Shown: positions 1 through 7,840 of the stretch, piece by piece | Position numbering within the stretch: position 1 is the stretch's first letter | Layout of the letters: the number at the start of each line of letters is the position of its first letter | From: Malikia spinosa | GTDB taxonomy: Bacteria > Pseudomonadota > Gammaproteobacteria > Burkholderiales > Burkholderiaceae_C | Reading direction: 5' to 3' | Length of the DNA stretch: 64,000 nucleotides | Assembly (NCBI RefSeq): GCF_002980625.1 | Contig: NZ_PVLR01000024.1 | Coordinates: forward strand, 1-64,000 | Made by a program: the position numbers and the translations under genes | Notes under the pieces: generated by a model | Databases searched by the model: none | What the model saw: the letters and a program-made list of their open reading frames with translations, nothing else | What the model was told of the DNA's origin: nothing

Positions 1-169
1 GCCCAAGGCCGTAGTGCTCCTTGGCGCCGGACAAAGTTCATAACACGCTCTAGATAGACCAGGAATCGATAACCGATCAAAGTGCGACCAGAAGCCCGTC
101 GGGTGATGGCCCGCGTCACGTAGCGCGGATCCAGCCGATCGAAGGGATCAAACAGTGCGGCGCACAAAC
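1..169. other. Intergenic sequence, left edge of the tRNA duplication
   Basis: I see no gene here. The stretch around 84-122 is an imperfect copy of sequence near 2568-2610 (shared pieces include gaccag, gatggcccgcgtcacg and gcgcg). The duplication seen in the neighbouring tRNA genes therefore extends, more diverged, past their terminator. Confidence 0.5.
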
Positions 170-200
170 AAAAACGCCCGTCGCGGGTAGCGACGGGCGT
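170..200 (-). terminator. Rho-independent terminator of the left tRNA-Gly copy
   Basis: A 10-bp GC-rich stem (175-184 paired with 190-199) with a 5-nt loop is followed on the minus strand by a run of Ts (aaaaa on the plus strand at about 170-174). It lies just downstream of the tRNA-Gly read on the minus strand. The same stem with a different loop occurs at 2661-2685. Confidence 0.8.
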
Positions 201-207
201 CATGTAT

Positions 208-283
208 TGGAGCGGGATAAGAGACTCGAACTCTCGACCTATACCTTGGCAAGGTATCGCTCTACCAACTGAGCTAATCCCGC
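208..283 (-). tRNA. tRNA-Gly (GCC), left copy
   Basis: The 76-nt minus-strand sequence folds as a tRNA with anticodon GCC in the loop CTTGCCAAG. It has an intact T-arm (GTTCGAGTC) and an encoded CCA end. It is identical to the tRNA-Gly at 2694-2769. Both copies look functional, so this would be a duplicated gene rather than a pseudogene. Confidence 0.93.
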
Positions 284-292
284 ATCTGAATC

Positions 293-342
293 TGGCTCCT
301 CGACCTGGGCTCGAACCAGGGACCTACGGATTAACAGTCCGG
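293..342 (-). pseudogene. Truncated tRNA-Asn (3' 50 nt only)
   Basis: Bases 293-342 match the 3' part (anticodon stem-loop, variable loop, T-arm, acceptor 3' strand and CCA) of the intact tRNA-Asn at 2779-2854. The match stops abruptly in the anticodon stem; the D-arm and 5' acceptor strand are missing. The 9-bp spacer to the tRNA-Gly is also identical in both copies. A displaced tRNA 3' end is the usual scar of site-specific integration into a tRNA gene. No integrase gene is visible in the window. Confidence 0.85.
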
Positions 343-769
343 GTGAAGGCCTGCTTTGCGCTTGGATGACGGGGCGGGAACCGTTGCCGGAGGCCGATTC
401 AGGTCAGGGCGTTGTCCCGATGGCACGTCACCAGATCGTGACCAGTAGCCCGCGATGGCTCAGTCTAGCGCGGTCTCCCGACCGCACCTAGATCATTTGC
501 CTGAAGTGCGGTTCATGATCGTCGTAGCCGCCTTGTTGACGCGCTCCATGCGGTTGGTGGCGCGGGTTTCAAATGCCTTGGCAGATCGAAGCGCGCGCCC
601 ATGCTTTTCCTCTTCTAGATCGGATTGCTCAAAAATTCTCACCTGGCCGACCCAACTAGCTCTGGTCGCCACAAAACTAGAACGACTTATCCGGACACGC
701 TCTGCCGTAGACCTTGATCATTTCGGCGCGTATGGCCACCCAGTCGAAAGCCATGGAGTCTCCTTCCGC
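343..769. other. Non-coding interval inside the tRNA-bounded segment
   Basis: I find no convincing gene in these 427 bases. A 16-bp sequence, accagatcgtgaccag at 430-445, recurs exactly at 2559-2574, giving a second pair of direct repeats nested inside the duplicated tRNA sequences. Confidence 0.4.
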
Positions 770-1855
770 TCAGTCAGCCTCGGGCTCTGCGTCCGGCACT
801 GCCACGATGTCGGGTTGGTCGATGAGCTGGTCGTAGTTGAAGGTCATGAGAGTGGACTCGCCGCGAACGAGCTCGGTCCCACTCATGTCGAAGTCTTTGT
901 GGCCGGTCCTGCCGTATCGCAGTTGATGCTCGACATTCGCCCAGGTGTTCGGCCACAGGGCTGTGGTGAACTTTCCCACCTCGAGCTGTTTGCGATCTTC
1001 AATGTGCATGGGCAGCGCGATTTGGAAGACGTGATTGCTGAGCTGCAAGATGAACTGAATGTAGAGGCAATCGTCGGGGCTCCCCAGCTTGCGCCGTAGC
1101 AGCCAGCAGGCTACCCCGTCGTTGGGCACTGGGCCTGGCGCGAATTGGTAGAGGATGCTGAGCGGCCGGTAGGGATAGCTCTCAAACGTGTGGGTCGGCA
1201 GAAGAATCCACTTCTTCAAGTGAGCGCACCGATACTCCACGTCGGGAGGCATCACCGCAATTGCCATTTTCACCAAGCATTTGAAGACGCCCATTGGCAC
1301 GTAGGCTGGCCGGTCGAGCGTGAGTTTGACGGTCTTGGTCGCTTCGTCGAGCTCGTGGCGGACATCGTTGGCTCCCATGAGGATCTTGAGGTCATGGCGC
1401 ACGGCGCCCGAGCCCGTCTCGGCCGGCGTGGAGGCGACAGTAGCGTCGATACGGAACTTCTTATCGTTGGACTTGATGGAGGGGACGCCTTCCTTACCCT
1501 TGATGCGGCCCAAGCTCCGCCAAGGCAGCGTCCACTTGCCGAAGTCGTCTTCGATCCGCTTGGCGAAGTCCCCATTGCAGGTGTCGCACTCCTCGTAATC
1601 GAAGAGCCAGTCGTTGCCCACTTGGTCCGGAATGGCATGGGCGAGCTTCTTGAACTTGACCTCCGGCGCGGCCCGCCCGCAGTAGCGGCAAACCTGCTTG
1701 GCCTTGTCGCCGAGGTAGACGCGCTCGCTGTCCGGCCGGAAGGCGAACATGTTGGCGATTTTGTACCGAGTATCGAACCATTCAAGGCGCTCGACCATGG
1801 CTTTTTTGATGTCTGCACGGAGCTGCACGGCGTTTATTTCGGCAGACTGCGTCAT
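770..1855 (-). CDS. HNH-endonuclease-like protein
   Basis: This is a 361-aa protein of unassigned function. A Cys pair (CRYC, residues 56-59), a His at 73 and a second pair followed by Asn (CDTCN, 90-94) give the spacing of a zinc-supported HNH nuclease fold. The remaining 260 residues match nothing I recognise. The start is supported by a strong ribosome binding site (AAGGAGG about 7 bases before the ATG). It is the main cargo between the duplicated tRNA sequences and follows the small gene at 1948-2283 on the same strand. A defence or mobile-element role is plausible but inferred; the zinc site could instead be purely structural. Confidence 0.6.
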   Translation of the reverse strand: MTQSAEINAVQLRADIKKAMVERLEWFDTRYKIANMFAFRPDSERVYLGDKAKQVCRYCGRAAPEVKFKKLAHAIPDQVGNDWLFDYEECDTCNGDFAKRIEDDFGKWTLPWRSLGRIKGKEGVPSIKSNDKKFRIDATVASTPAETGSGAVRHDLKILMGANDVRHELDEATKTVKLTLDRPAYVPMGVFKCLVKMAIAVMPPDVEYRCAHLKKWILLPTHTFESYPYRPLSILYQFAPGPVPNDGVACWLLRRKLGSPDDCLYIQFILQLSNHVFQIALPMHIEDRKQLEVGKFTTALWPNTWANVEHQLRYGRTGHKDFDMSGTELVRGESTLMTFNYDQLIDQPDIVAVPDAEPEAD

Positions 1856-1947
1856 GGCTTCCTCCTTGATCTGGCGTGCGACTGTTCAGCGCGAGCTGCC
1901 ACTATACTCACAGCGACACCCATGTGCAGCTCATGGTGTCAAACCAT

Positions 1948-2283
1948 CTACCTATACACCCCCATGCCAGGTTTGACACCGACTTGACCGACGGCCATGC
2001 GCAAGGCCCGATCGGTTCCCGGCTCCAGCAGCGTGATCTGGTGCGCTCGCCCGGGCAAACGGCTGACGTTGACCAGGCGCAGTTCCTCCAGCCGGACCAG
2101 ACCATCGTAGAGGGCGTCGCGGCTGACGCCGTCGAGCATCCGGCGCGTCATATGCACGAGAGGCAGGCCACGGCGCGAGCACAGGGTGTAGAGCAGCAGC
2201 GCGATGTGAAGCGACTTGCCCGGCAGGATGGCGGCGGCCTGGAGCCAGTCGAGCCGCACAGGCGTCAGGGTGGGAGAGTGCAT
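1948..2283 (-). CDS. Small winged-helix-like protein, function unknown
   Basis: A 111-aa reading frame starts at ATG 2283. Its middle is predicted to be helix-rich with a recognition-helix-like stretch (VSRDALYDGLVRLEELRLV), followed by short strands ending in HQITLLE. This resembles the winged-helix folds of plasmid or phage regulators. No clear Shine-Dalgarno sequence precedes the start, and the frame stays open upstream as far as 2604. The start is therefore uncertain, and the gene itself is only moderately supported. It sits 92 bases upstream of the HNH-like gene and could regulate it. Confidence 0.4.
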   Translation of the reverse strand: MHSPTLTPVRLDWLQAAAILPGKSLHIALLLYTLCSRRGLPLVHMTRRMLDGVSRDALYDGLVRLEELRLVNVSRLPGRAHQITLLEPGTDRALRMAVGQVGVKPGMGVYR

Positions 2284-2654
2284 GGGGGTTGTGGCGCAAG
2301 GCGATAGGGAGATATCGGACTGTTGCCGGACCTGCCAGGGACCGGGCATTCGGGGCCGCGTGATGGCCACAGCTCGGAGCGACCGGGTGACGCTGGTCCG
2401 GGCGGATGGCGGGGCTGGAGCGGAACCGATCAGGACAGCGAAGCAGGCCACTAAGGCCGCATTGACCGGTTTCTGGTCGGGGGAAGGGCGCGATACCACA
2501 CGGCGATGTCCCACCCTGGCCGGCAGCGGACCTGGGATGGACCAGGAGGAGACAAAAGACCAGATCGTGACCAGCAACCACCCGCACGATGGCCCCCGCG
2601 TCACGCTGCGCGAATAGGGCCAATAGGACGACGTGAAGGTGCGGGACGGACAAA
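2284..2654. other. Non-coding interval with repeats
   Basis: I see no supported gene. The interval holds the second copy of the 16-bp repeat (2559-2574) and the diverged match to 84-122. It ends at the terminator of the right tRNA-Gly copy. Confidence 0.4.
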
Positions 2655-2686
2655 CAAAAACGCCCGTCGCTTTGGGCGACGGGCGT
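2655..2686 (-). terminator. Rho-independent terminator of the tRNA cluster
   Basis: The stem 2661-2670 pairs with 2676-2685 (cgcccgtcgc / gcgacgggcg) and is followed on the minus strand by a T-run (2656-2660). It ends the Asn-Asn-Gly transcript. Confidence 0.85.
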
Positions 2687-2693
2687 CATGTAT

Positions 2694-2769
2694 TGGAGCG
2701 GGATAAGAGACTCGAACTCTCGACCTATACCTTGGCAAGGTATCGCTCTACCAACTGAGCTAATCCCGC
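2694..2769 (-). tRNA. tRNA-Gly (GCC), right copy
   Basis: This 76-nt cloverleaf has anticodon GCC and an encoded CCA. It is base-for-base identical to 208-283. It is the last gene of the minus-strand cluster tRNA-Asn, tRNA-Asn, tRNA-Gly. Confidence 0.95.
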
Positions 2770-2778
2770 ATCTGAATC

Positions 2779-2854
2779 TGGCTCCTCGACCTGGGCTCGA
2801 ACCAGGGACCTACGGATTAACAGTCCGGCGCTCTACCGACTGAGCTATCGAGGA
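2779..2854 (-). tRNA. tRNA-Asn (GTT)
   Basis: This is an intact 76-nt tRNA with anticodon GTT, T-arm GGTTCGAGCC and encoded CCA. Its last 50 nt equal the truncated copy at 293-342, so this gene is the likely integration target or the restored copy. Confidence 0.95.
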
Positions 2855-2901
2855 ATCTACCCGTGATGAGGGTGTCATCACAGGCATCAGTATCAAATTG
2901 T

Positions 2902-2977
2902 TGGCTCCTCGACCTGGGCTCGAACCAGGGACCTACGGATTAACAGTCCGGCGCTCTACCGACTGAGCTATCGAGGA
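2902..2977 (-). tRNA. tRNA-Asn (GTT), second gene
   Basis: This is a second complete tRNA-Asn, identical in sequence to 2779-2854 and separated from it by 47 bases. It is first in the minus-strand tRNA transcript. Confidence 0.95.
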
Positions 2978-3023
2978 ACAGCCTTGAATTATAGCCAGGT
3001 TTTTGCGGTTGTTGCAGCGCGGC

Positions 3024-3944
3024 TCAAATTTTCTGCAGTGCCTCCCAGCGCTGCAGCAGCGCGGCGGCGCTGGCCTCGGGTTGTTCGGCGCCGGTGATGG
3101 CGCGCACGACCGCGACCGAGCCGACGCCGCTGGCGGCGATCTCAGGCAGCTGTTCGGCGCTGATGCCACCGATCGCGACCAGGCTGCGCGTGCGCATCAG
3201 CCGCGCGTAGGCCTGCAGCCGGCCCGTGCCCTGCGGCGGCGTGACCATGGCTTTCAGCGTGGTCGGGAACACCGCGCCCAGCGCCAGGTAGCTCGGGTTG
3301 ACCGCGTCGGCGCGCAGCATTTCAGCGTAGCCGTGCGTGCTGAGTCCCAGCCGCAGGCCGGCGTCGCGGATCTCGCCCAGTTCGGCCGCCGACAGTTGGT
3401 CGAGGTCTTCCTGGCCCAGGTGCACGCCGTAGGCGCCAGCCGCGATGGCTTCGCGCCAGTGGTCGTTGATGAACAGCAGGCTGGCCGTTCCCTGCACGGC
3501 GGCGACCGCGGTGCGGATCTCGGCGCGCACGGCGGCGCCATCTTGCGACTTGAAGCGCAGCTGCACCGTCGGCAGGCCGGCGCGTGCTATGCGGCCGACC
3601 CATTCGGCGCTGGGCAGCACCGCGTAGAGGCCGAGCTCGTGCGGGCAGGGGGCAAAGGCCGGACCCGCCACTCCCTGGCCTGGTTGTTCGGCGATGCCGA
3701 AATCCAGCGGGTCGCAGGGCCAGCACTCAGTGGCGAAGCGGCCGGTGCGTTCGCTCTGGCGTTGCCAGGCGCTTGCCACTACCTCGGCATCGGTCGGGAT
3801 GAAGCCGAGCCGGCGCGCGGCGGCGTAGCAGACCGCGTAGGGGCTGGCGTCGGCAGGAACAGCCTGCCGATCGGCGTTGCTGTCCAGGCCGAGCGCGGCG
3901 TGGTGCCGCAAGATCTGCTGCATCAGTTCGAGGGGGGTACTCAT
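3024..3944 (-). CDS. thiE: Thiamine phosphate synthase
   Basis: The enzyme joins hydroxymethylpyrimidine diphosphate and thiazole phosphate to thiamine phosphate in the cytoplasm. The C-terminal two thirds shows the ThiE barrel signatures: QLRFK, FINDHW with GVHLGQEDL, GLSTHG, LGAVFPTTLK and VAIGGIS. At 306 aa it is about 100 residues longer than a minimal ThiE of roughly 210. The N-terminal extension (residues 1-100) matches no domain I recognise. It is the last gene of the thiO-thiS-thiG-thiE run, with 7 bases to thiG. Confidence 0.92.
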   Translation of the reverse strand: MSTPLELMQQILRHHAALGLDSNADRQAVPADASPYAVCYAAARRLGFIPTDAEVVASAWQRQSERTGRFATECWPCDPLDFGIAEQPGQGVAGPAFAPCPHELGLYAVLPSAEWVGRIARAGLPTVQLRFKSQDGAAVRAEIRTAVAAVQGTASLLFINDHWREAIAAGAYGVHLGQEDLDQLSAAELGEIRDAGLRLGLSTHGYAEMLRADAVNPSYLALGAVFPTTLKAMVTPPQGTGRLQAYARLMRTRSLVAIGGISAEQLPEIAASGVGSVAVVRAITGAEQPEASAAALLQRWEALQKI

Positions 3945-3951
3945 GGCGGAC

Positions 3952-4758
3952 TCAGGGCTGGTGCCAGAAGGGGGTGCCGAGCACCGGGGTGCTGGGCTGG
4001 GCGGCGTCCTGCGCGGTCATCGCACCGGCCAGGAAGGCGCTGCGGCCGGCCTGCACCGCGTCGGCAAAGGCGCCGGCCATGGTGACGGGTTCCTGCGCTA
4101 GCGCGACCGCGGTGTTGAGCAGCACGGCGTCATAGCCCCATTCCATCACCTGGCAGGCGTGCGAGGGCAGGCCCAGGCCGGCATCGACGATCAGCGGTAC
4201 GTCGAGGCGCTCGCGCAGCGTGCGCAGCGCATAGGGGTTGATCGGGCCGCGGCCGGTGCCGATCGGCGCCGCCCAGGGCATGACGGCCTGGCAGCCGATG
4301 TCGACCAGGCGCTGGCACAGCACCAGGTCGTCGGTGCTGTAGGGCAGCACCTTGAAGCCGGACTTGATCAGGCGCTCGGCGGCCTCGACCAGGTTCAGCG
4401 TGTCGGGCTGCAGCGTGTAGTCGTCGCCGATCAGCTCGAGCTTGATCCAGTCGGTCTCGAACACCTCGCGCGCCATTTCGGCGGTGGTGATGGCTTCCTG
4501 CAGGCTGTGGCAGCCGGCGGTGTTGGGCAGCACCGGCACGCCCATCTTCTTGAGCAGCGGCCAGAAGCCCTGGCTGGCGTCGAGGCCGCTGGCACCCTGG
4601 CGCCGCAGCGAGGCGGTCAGCATGCAGGGCTGGCTGCGCGCCACGGCGGCTTCAAGCACGGCAGGCGAGGGGTAGCGCGAGGTGCCCAGCAGCAGTCGGC
4701 TGATGAAGGTCTCGCCGTAGAGGACCAGCGGGTCTTGGATGGAGGCGGCTGTGGTCAT
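3952..4758 (-). CDS. thiG: Thiazole synthase
   Basis: ThiG builds thiamine thiazole phosphate from deoxyxylulose phosphate, dehydroglycine and ThiS thiocarboxylate. The 268-aa length is typical. The active-site Lys is K106 in [11 protein letters not shown], and PNTAGC (78-83) and the phosphate-binding APIGTGRG segment are present. Dehydroglycine should come from the ThiO oxidase encoded upstream and sulfur from ThiS at 4809-5006, so the local genes supply both. Confidence 0.96.
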   Translation of the reverse strand: MTTAASIQDPLVLYGETFISRLLLGTSRYPSPAVLEAAVARSQPCMLTASLRRQGASGLDASQGFWPLLKKMGVPVLPNTAGCHSLQEAITTAEMAREVFETDWIKLELIGDDYTLQPDTLNLVEAAERLIKSGFKVLPYSTDDLVLCQRLVDIGCQAVMPWAAPIGTGRGPINPYALRTLRERLDVPLIVDAGLGLPSHACQVMEWGYDAVLLNTAVALAQEPVTMAGAFADAVQAGRSAFLAGAMTAQDAAQPSTPVLGTPFWHQP

Positions 4759-4808
4759 GGTCTTGATCGGGGTTTGGGGTAGGCCGGGGCTGTGGCCGCA
4801 GGGGGTAC

Positions 4809-5006
4809 TCAGCCGCCAGTCACGGGGGCGATGATTTCGATCTTGTCGCCTTCGGCCAGCGCCGTCTGGGCGTACTGGCCGCGCGGCACGAAGCGCAGGT
4901 TGAGCGCGGCGGCGAACGGGCCGCTGGCGGCAATGGCTTGCACCGCGTCGGCCAGGGTGGCGTGGTCGGGCAGCTGGTGGACCTGGTTGTTGATGAGGAC
5001 TTGCAT
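4809..5006 (-). CDS. thiS: Sulfur carrier protein ThiS
   Basis: This 65-aa beta-grasp protein ends in the diagnostic Gly-Gly (IIAPVTGG) that is adenylated and thiocarboxylated for thiazole formation. The start was placed at ATG 5006 (MQVLINNQ), which gives the normal ThiS length; a longer frame upstream has no ThiS similarity. It lies 8 bases after thiO and 50 before thiG. No thiF-type activating enzyme is in the window. Confidence 0.94.
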   Translation of the reverse strand: MQVLINNQVHQLPDHATLADAVQAIAASGPFAAALNLRFVPRGQYAQTALAEGDKIEIIAPVTGG

Positions 5007-5014
5007 GTTGGGGC

Positions 5015-6136
5015 TCAGGCCGGGGTGGCGGCCAGGGTGGTGAAGCGCAGCTGCAGCTGTTCGGCCAGTTCGGTGCTGCCTTGCTGCATCCATTCGAGCA
5101 CGGCGTCGAGCATGGCCGGCGAGATCATGAAGCCATGCCGGTACAGGCCGTTGACCTGCAGCACGCGCGGCGCGACCTCATGCACCGCCGGCAGATTGTC
5201 GGGCAGGGTTGGGCGGCAATGTGCGCAGAGCTCCAGGATACGCCCCTCGCCAAAGCCGGGGTGGACCGCGTAGGCGGCGCTGAGCAGCTCGAGCGTCGAG
5301 CGCACGCTGGCCGGGCTCATGTCGTCGCTCTCGATCTCGGTGGCGCCGATCACGAACACATGGTTTTCCTTCGGCGCGATGTAGATCGGATAGCGCGGGT
5401 GCAGCAGCCGGGTCGGGCGCTGCAGCGTGACATCGGGCGCGTGCAGGCGCACGACTTCGCCGCGCACGCCGCGCAGGGCTTGCGGTGCCTGCCAGTCGGC
5501 GCGCGCGCCCAGGCCGCGGCAGTCGAGCACCCAGCCGCCCTGGTCGGACTGGATGTCCTGCGCCTGTTCCAGCGTCAGCGCGGTATTCCATTCGATGCTG
5601 ATGCCGCGCGCGGCCAGTGAATCGACCAGTGCGGCCAGCAGCTGACGGTTGTCGAGCTGGCCTTCCTCGGGCAAGTACAGGCCTTGGTGGAAGCGCTGCG
5701 CCAGCGTGGGTTCGAGCTCGGCCAAGCCGCGGCCGTCCAGCGTCCGCGGCTTGGGCAGCTCGGGCAGGGCGCGGCCGGTCTGGGCCAGCAGGCCCGAGAA
5801 GCGCTGCGCCTCTGGCGCGTCCTGGCGGTGCCAGACGATCAGCGTGCCGTTGCGCTGGAAGTAGACCGGGCGCGTGAGGCCTTTGATCAGCTGCGGCCAG
5901 CGCGTCAGCGCGTACTGGCCCATCGCGACCACGCTCGGCTCGGTGATGGCGGATTCGGCCAGCGGCGCCAGCATGGCGGCGGCGACCCAGGCCGCGGCAC
6001 CGCTGCCGTCGGGCTGGCCGGCATCGACGAGGCGGACCGGGTGGCCGGCCTGCGCCAGCGACAGCGCGAGCAGACGGCCCATCAGGCCGGCGCCGAGCAC
6101 CAGCACGGGCAGTTGCGATTGGACGGATTCAGGCAT
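5015..6136 (-). CDS. thiO: Glycine oxidase ThiO (FAD-dependent)
   Basis: ThiO oxidises glycine to dehydroglycine for ThiG, using FAD. The 373-aa protein starts with a dinucleotide fold ([14 protein letters not shown]) and ends with [13 protein letters not shown], typical of the D-amino-acid oxidase/ThiO family. The start at 6136 is chosen for its GAAGGAG ribosome binding site. It heads the thiO-S-G-E run; only 61 bases separate it from the divergent thiD. I see no TPP riboswitch in that gap and no thiC in the window. Confidence 0.9.
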   Translation of the reverse strand: MPESVQSQLPVLVLGAGLMGRLLALSLAQAGHPVRLVDAGQPDGSGAAAWVAAAMLAPLAESAITEPSVVAMGQYALTRWPQLIKGLTRPVYFQRNGTLIVWHRQDAPEAQRFSGLLAQTGRALPELPKPRTLDGRGLAELEPTLAQRFHQGLYLPEEGQLDNRQLLAALVDSLAARGISIEWNTALTLEQAQDIQSDQGGWVLDCRGLGARADWQAPQALRGVRGEVVRLHAPDVTLQRPTRLLHPRYPIYIAPKENHVFVIGATEIESDDMSPASVRSTLELLSAAYAVHPGFGEGRILELCAHCRPTLPDNLPAVHEVAPRVLQVNGLYRHGFMISPAMLDAVLEWMQQGSTELAEQLQLRFTTLAATPA

Positions 6137-6197
6137 GGCGACACTCCTTCTGGACCAGAGAACAGGCAGCGCCCGGGCGCTGCGGGATAATTTTGCG

Positions 6198-7052
6198 ATG
6201 AGCCAAGATTCCACTCTTCATTACGCACGCGTCCTGACCATTGCCGGCAGCGATTCCGGTGGCGGCGCCGGCATCCAGGCCGATCTCAAGACCTTCGCCG
6301 CGCTGGGCTGCTACGGCATGAGCGCGATCACGGCGCTGACGGCGCAGAACACGGTCGGCGTGCGCGCGATCCACGGCGTGCCGGCCGCCTTCCTGAAGGA
6401 GCAGATCGCCGCCGTGATCGAGGACATCGGCGTCGATGCGGTCAAGATCGGCATGCTGCACGCGCCCGAGATCGTCGAGGTGGTGGCCTGGGCCATCGAT
6501 CACTACCAGCTGCAGCAGGTGGTGCTGGACCCGGTGATGGTCGCGACCAGTGGCGACGCGCTGATCCGGCACGAGACCATTGCCTCGCTGGTGTCCGAGC
6601 TGTTCCCGCGCGCCACGCTGGTCACGCCCAACCTGGACGAGGCCGCGCTGCTGCTGGGCCGTCCGGTGCGCGAGGTGGCCGACCTCGACGCCGCCTGCGC
6701 TGATCTGCTCGGCCTGGGTGCCAAAGGCGTTCTGCTCAAGGGCGGCCATCTGGGCGGAGAACAACTCACCGACCTGCTGGCGCGGGCCGACCAGCCCGCC
6801 GACCAATGGCTGCGCCTGAGCGGTCCGCGCATCGCCACCCGCAACTCGCATGGCACCGGCTGCACCCTGTCCTCGGCGATTGCTGCCCACTTGGCGCTGG
6901 GCCTGGAGCTGGCCGAGGCCGTCCAGGCGGCGCATGCCTATATCCGTGGCGCGATCGCCGCTGGCGCCCAGGTGCGCACCGGCCAGGGCCATGGACCGCT
7001 GAACCACGGCTATGCCCCGCTGCCGATGCGGCTGCTGCGCGCACAGGACTGA
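6198..7052 (+). CDS. thiD: Hydroxymethylpyrimidine/phosphomethylpyrimidine kinase
   Basis: ThiD phosphorylates HMP twice to HMP diphosphate, the second substrate of ThiE. The 284-aa protein has the ribokinase-fold signatures IAGSDSGGGAGIQAD near the N-terminus and NSHGTGCTLSSA near the C-terminus, with the catalytic Cys in GTGC. It is transcribed away from thiO and converges on the operon at 7067-12931, ending 14 bases from it. That places the HMP kinase beside a candidate pyrimidine salvage operon. Confidence 0.95.
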   Translation: MSQDSTLHYARVLTIAGSDSGGGAGIQADLKTFAALGCYGMSAITALTAQNTVGVRAIHGVPAAFLKEQIAAVIEDIGVDAVKIGMLHAPEIVEVVAWAIDHYQLQQVVLDPVMVATSGDALIRHETIASLVSELFPRATLVTPNLDEAALLLGRPVREVADLDAACADLLGLGAKGVLLKGGHLGGEQLTDLLARADQPADQWLRLSGPRIATRNSHGTGCTLSSAIAAHLALGLELAEAVQAAHAYIRGAIAAGAQVRTGQGHGPLNHGYAPLPMRLLRAQD

Positions 7053-7066
7053 GTCGCGCTGTCGCT

Positions 7067-7840
7067 TCATGACATCACCAGGCCGCCGTCGACGATCAGG
7101 GTCTGGCCGGTCATGAAGCGGCTCCAGTCCGAGGCCAGGAACAGCACCGGGCCGGTCACGTCCTCCGGCGTGGCGATGCGGCCCAGCGGGGTGCGCGCGA
7201 TGATCTGCTCCTTGACCGCCTCGCGAGTGGCGCGGCTGGACTCGGTCGGGCTGACCAGTCCGGGTGCCACGCAGTTGACCCGGATGCCCAGGCTGCCGAG
7301 CTCGCTGGCGAGCTGGCGGCTGAAGCCCATCAGCGCCGCCTTGGCCGTGGCGTAGTCGTGGTAGGGCAGGCTGGGCTGCTGCACCAGGTCGGTCACGAGG
7401 TTGACGATGCTGCCCTGCAGCCGCTGGCGCATGGCCGGCAGCACGGCCTGGCACAGCTGATAGCTGGCCTGGACCGCGCCGTCGAACTGGCTCTGGTAGG
7501 CGTCCCAGGGGGTTTCCCAGAAGCGGGCGCGGGTTTCCGGGTCGAAGCGATACGGCGCGAAGGCGTTGTTGACCAGCACATCGATGCGTCCGGTCAGCGC
7601 CAGCACCTCGTCGACCATGGCGCGCACGGCGGCGGGGTCGCGCACATCGGCGGCAATCGCCCAGGCCGGCACACCGTGCGACTCGCAGCGCGCCACCACT
7701 TCGCGCGCGGCATCGGCACGCTCGCGGTAGTTGACCACCACCATCGCGCCTTCGCGCGCGAAGGCCTCGGCGATCGCGGCGCCGATGCCCCGGCTGGCGC
7801 CGGTCACCAGCACCACCTGCTGCTCGAACGCCCGCTTCAT
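7067..7840 (-). CDS. Short-chain dehydrogenase/reductase of the TPP-regulated operon
   Basis: This 257-aa classical SDR is probably an NADP(H)-dependent carbonyl reductase. The cofactor motif TGASRGIG is at 13-20, NNAF (91-94) replaces the usual NNAG, and Y163/K167 form YATAK. The catalytic Ser position, 13 residues before Tyr, is Thr150 (NLVTD). It is the last gene of the riboswitch operon and overlaps the binding-protein gene by 4 bp (ATGA). A thiamine-regulated oxoacyl-ACP-reductase homologue (oarX) is described in comparative studies of thiamine genes, as I recall; this may be that family. I propose that it reduces the aldehyde made by the LuxC-like enzyme. Confidence 0.85.
   Translation of the reverse strand: MKRAFEQQVVLVTGASRGIGAAIAEAFAREGAMVVVNYRERADAAREVVARCESHGVPAWAIAADVRDPAAVRAMVDEVLALTGRIDVLVNNAFAPYRFDPETRARFWETPWDAYQSQFDGAVQASYQLCQAVLPAMRQRLQGSIVNLVTDLVQQPSLPYHDYATAKAALMGFSRQLASELGSLGIRVNCVAPGLVSPTESSRATREAVKEQIIARTPLGRIATPEDVTGPVLFLASDWSRFMTGQTLIVDGGLVMS

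Noticed and set aside
455-1099. Open frame of 214 codons on the plus strand
   Set aside because: It runs mostly opposite the HNH-like gene, has no recognisable domain and no ribosome binding site. Long antisense frames are expected in GC-rich DNA.
1952-2689. Longer frame over the small winged-helix gene in another phase
   Set aside because: Its translation is Pro/Arg/Ala-rich without any motif, and it crosses the tRNA terminator.
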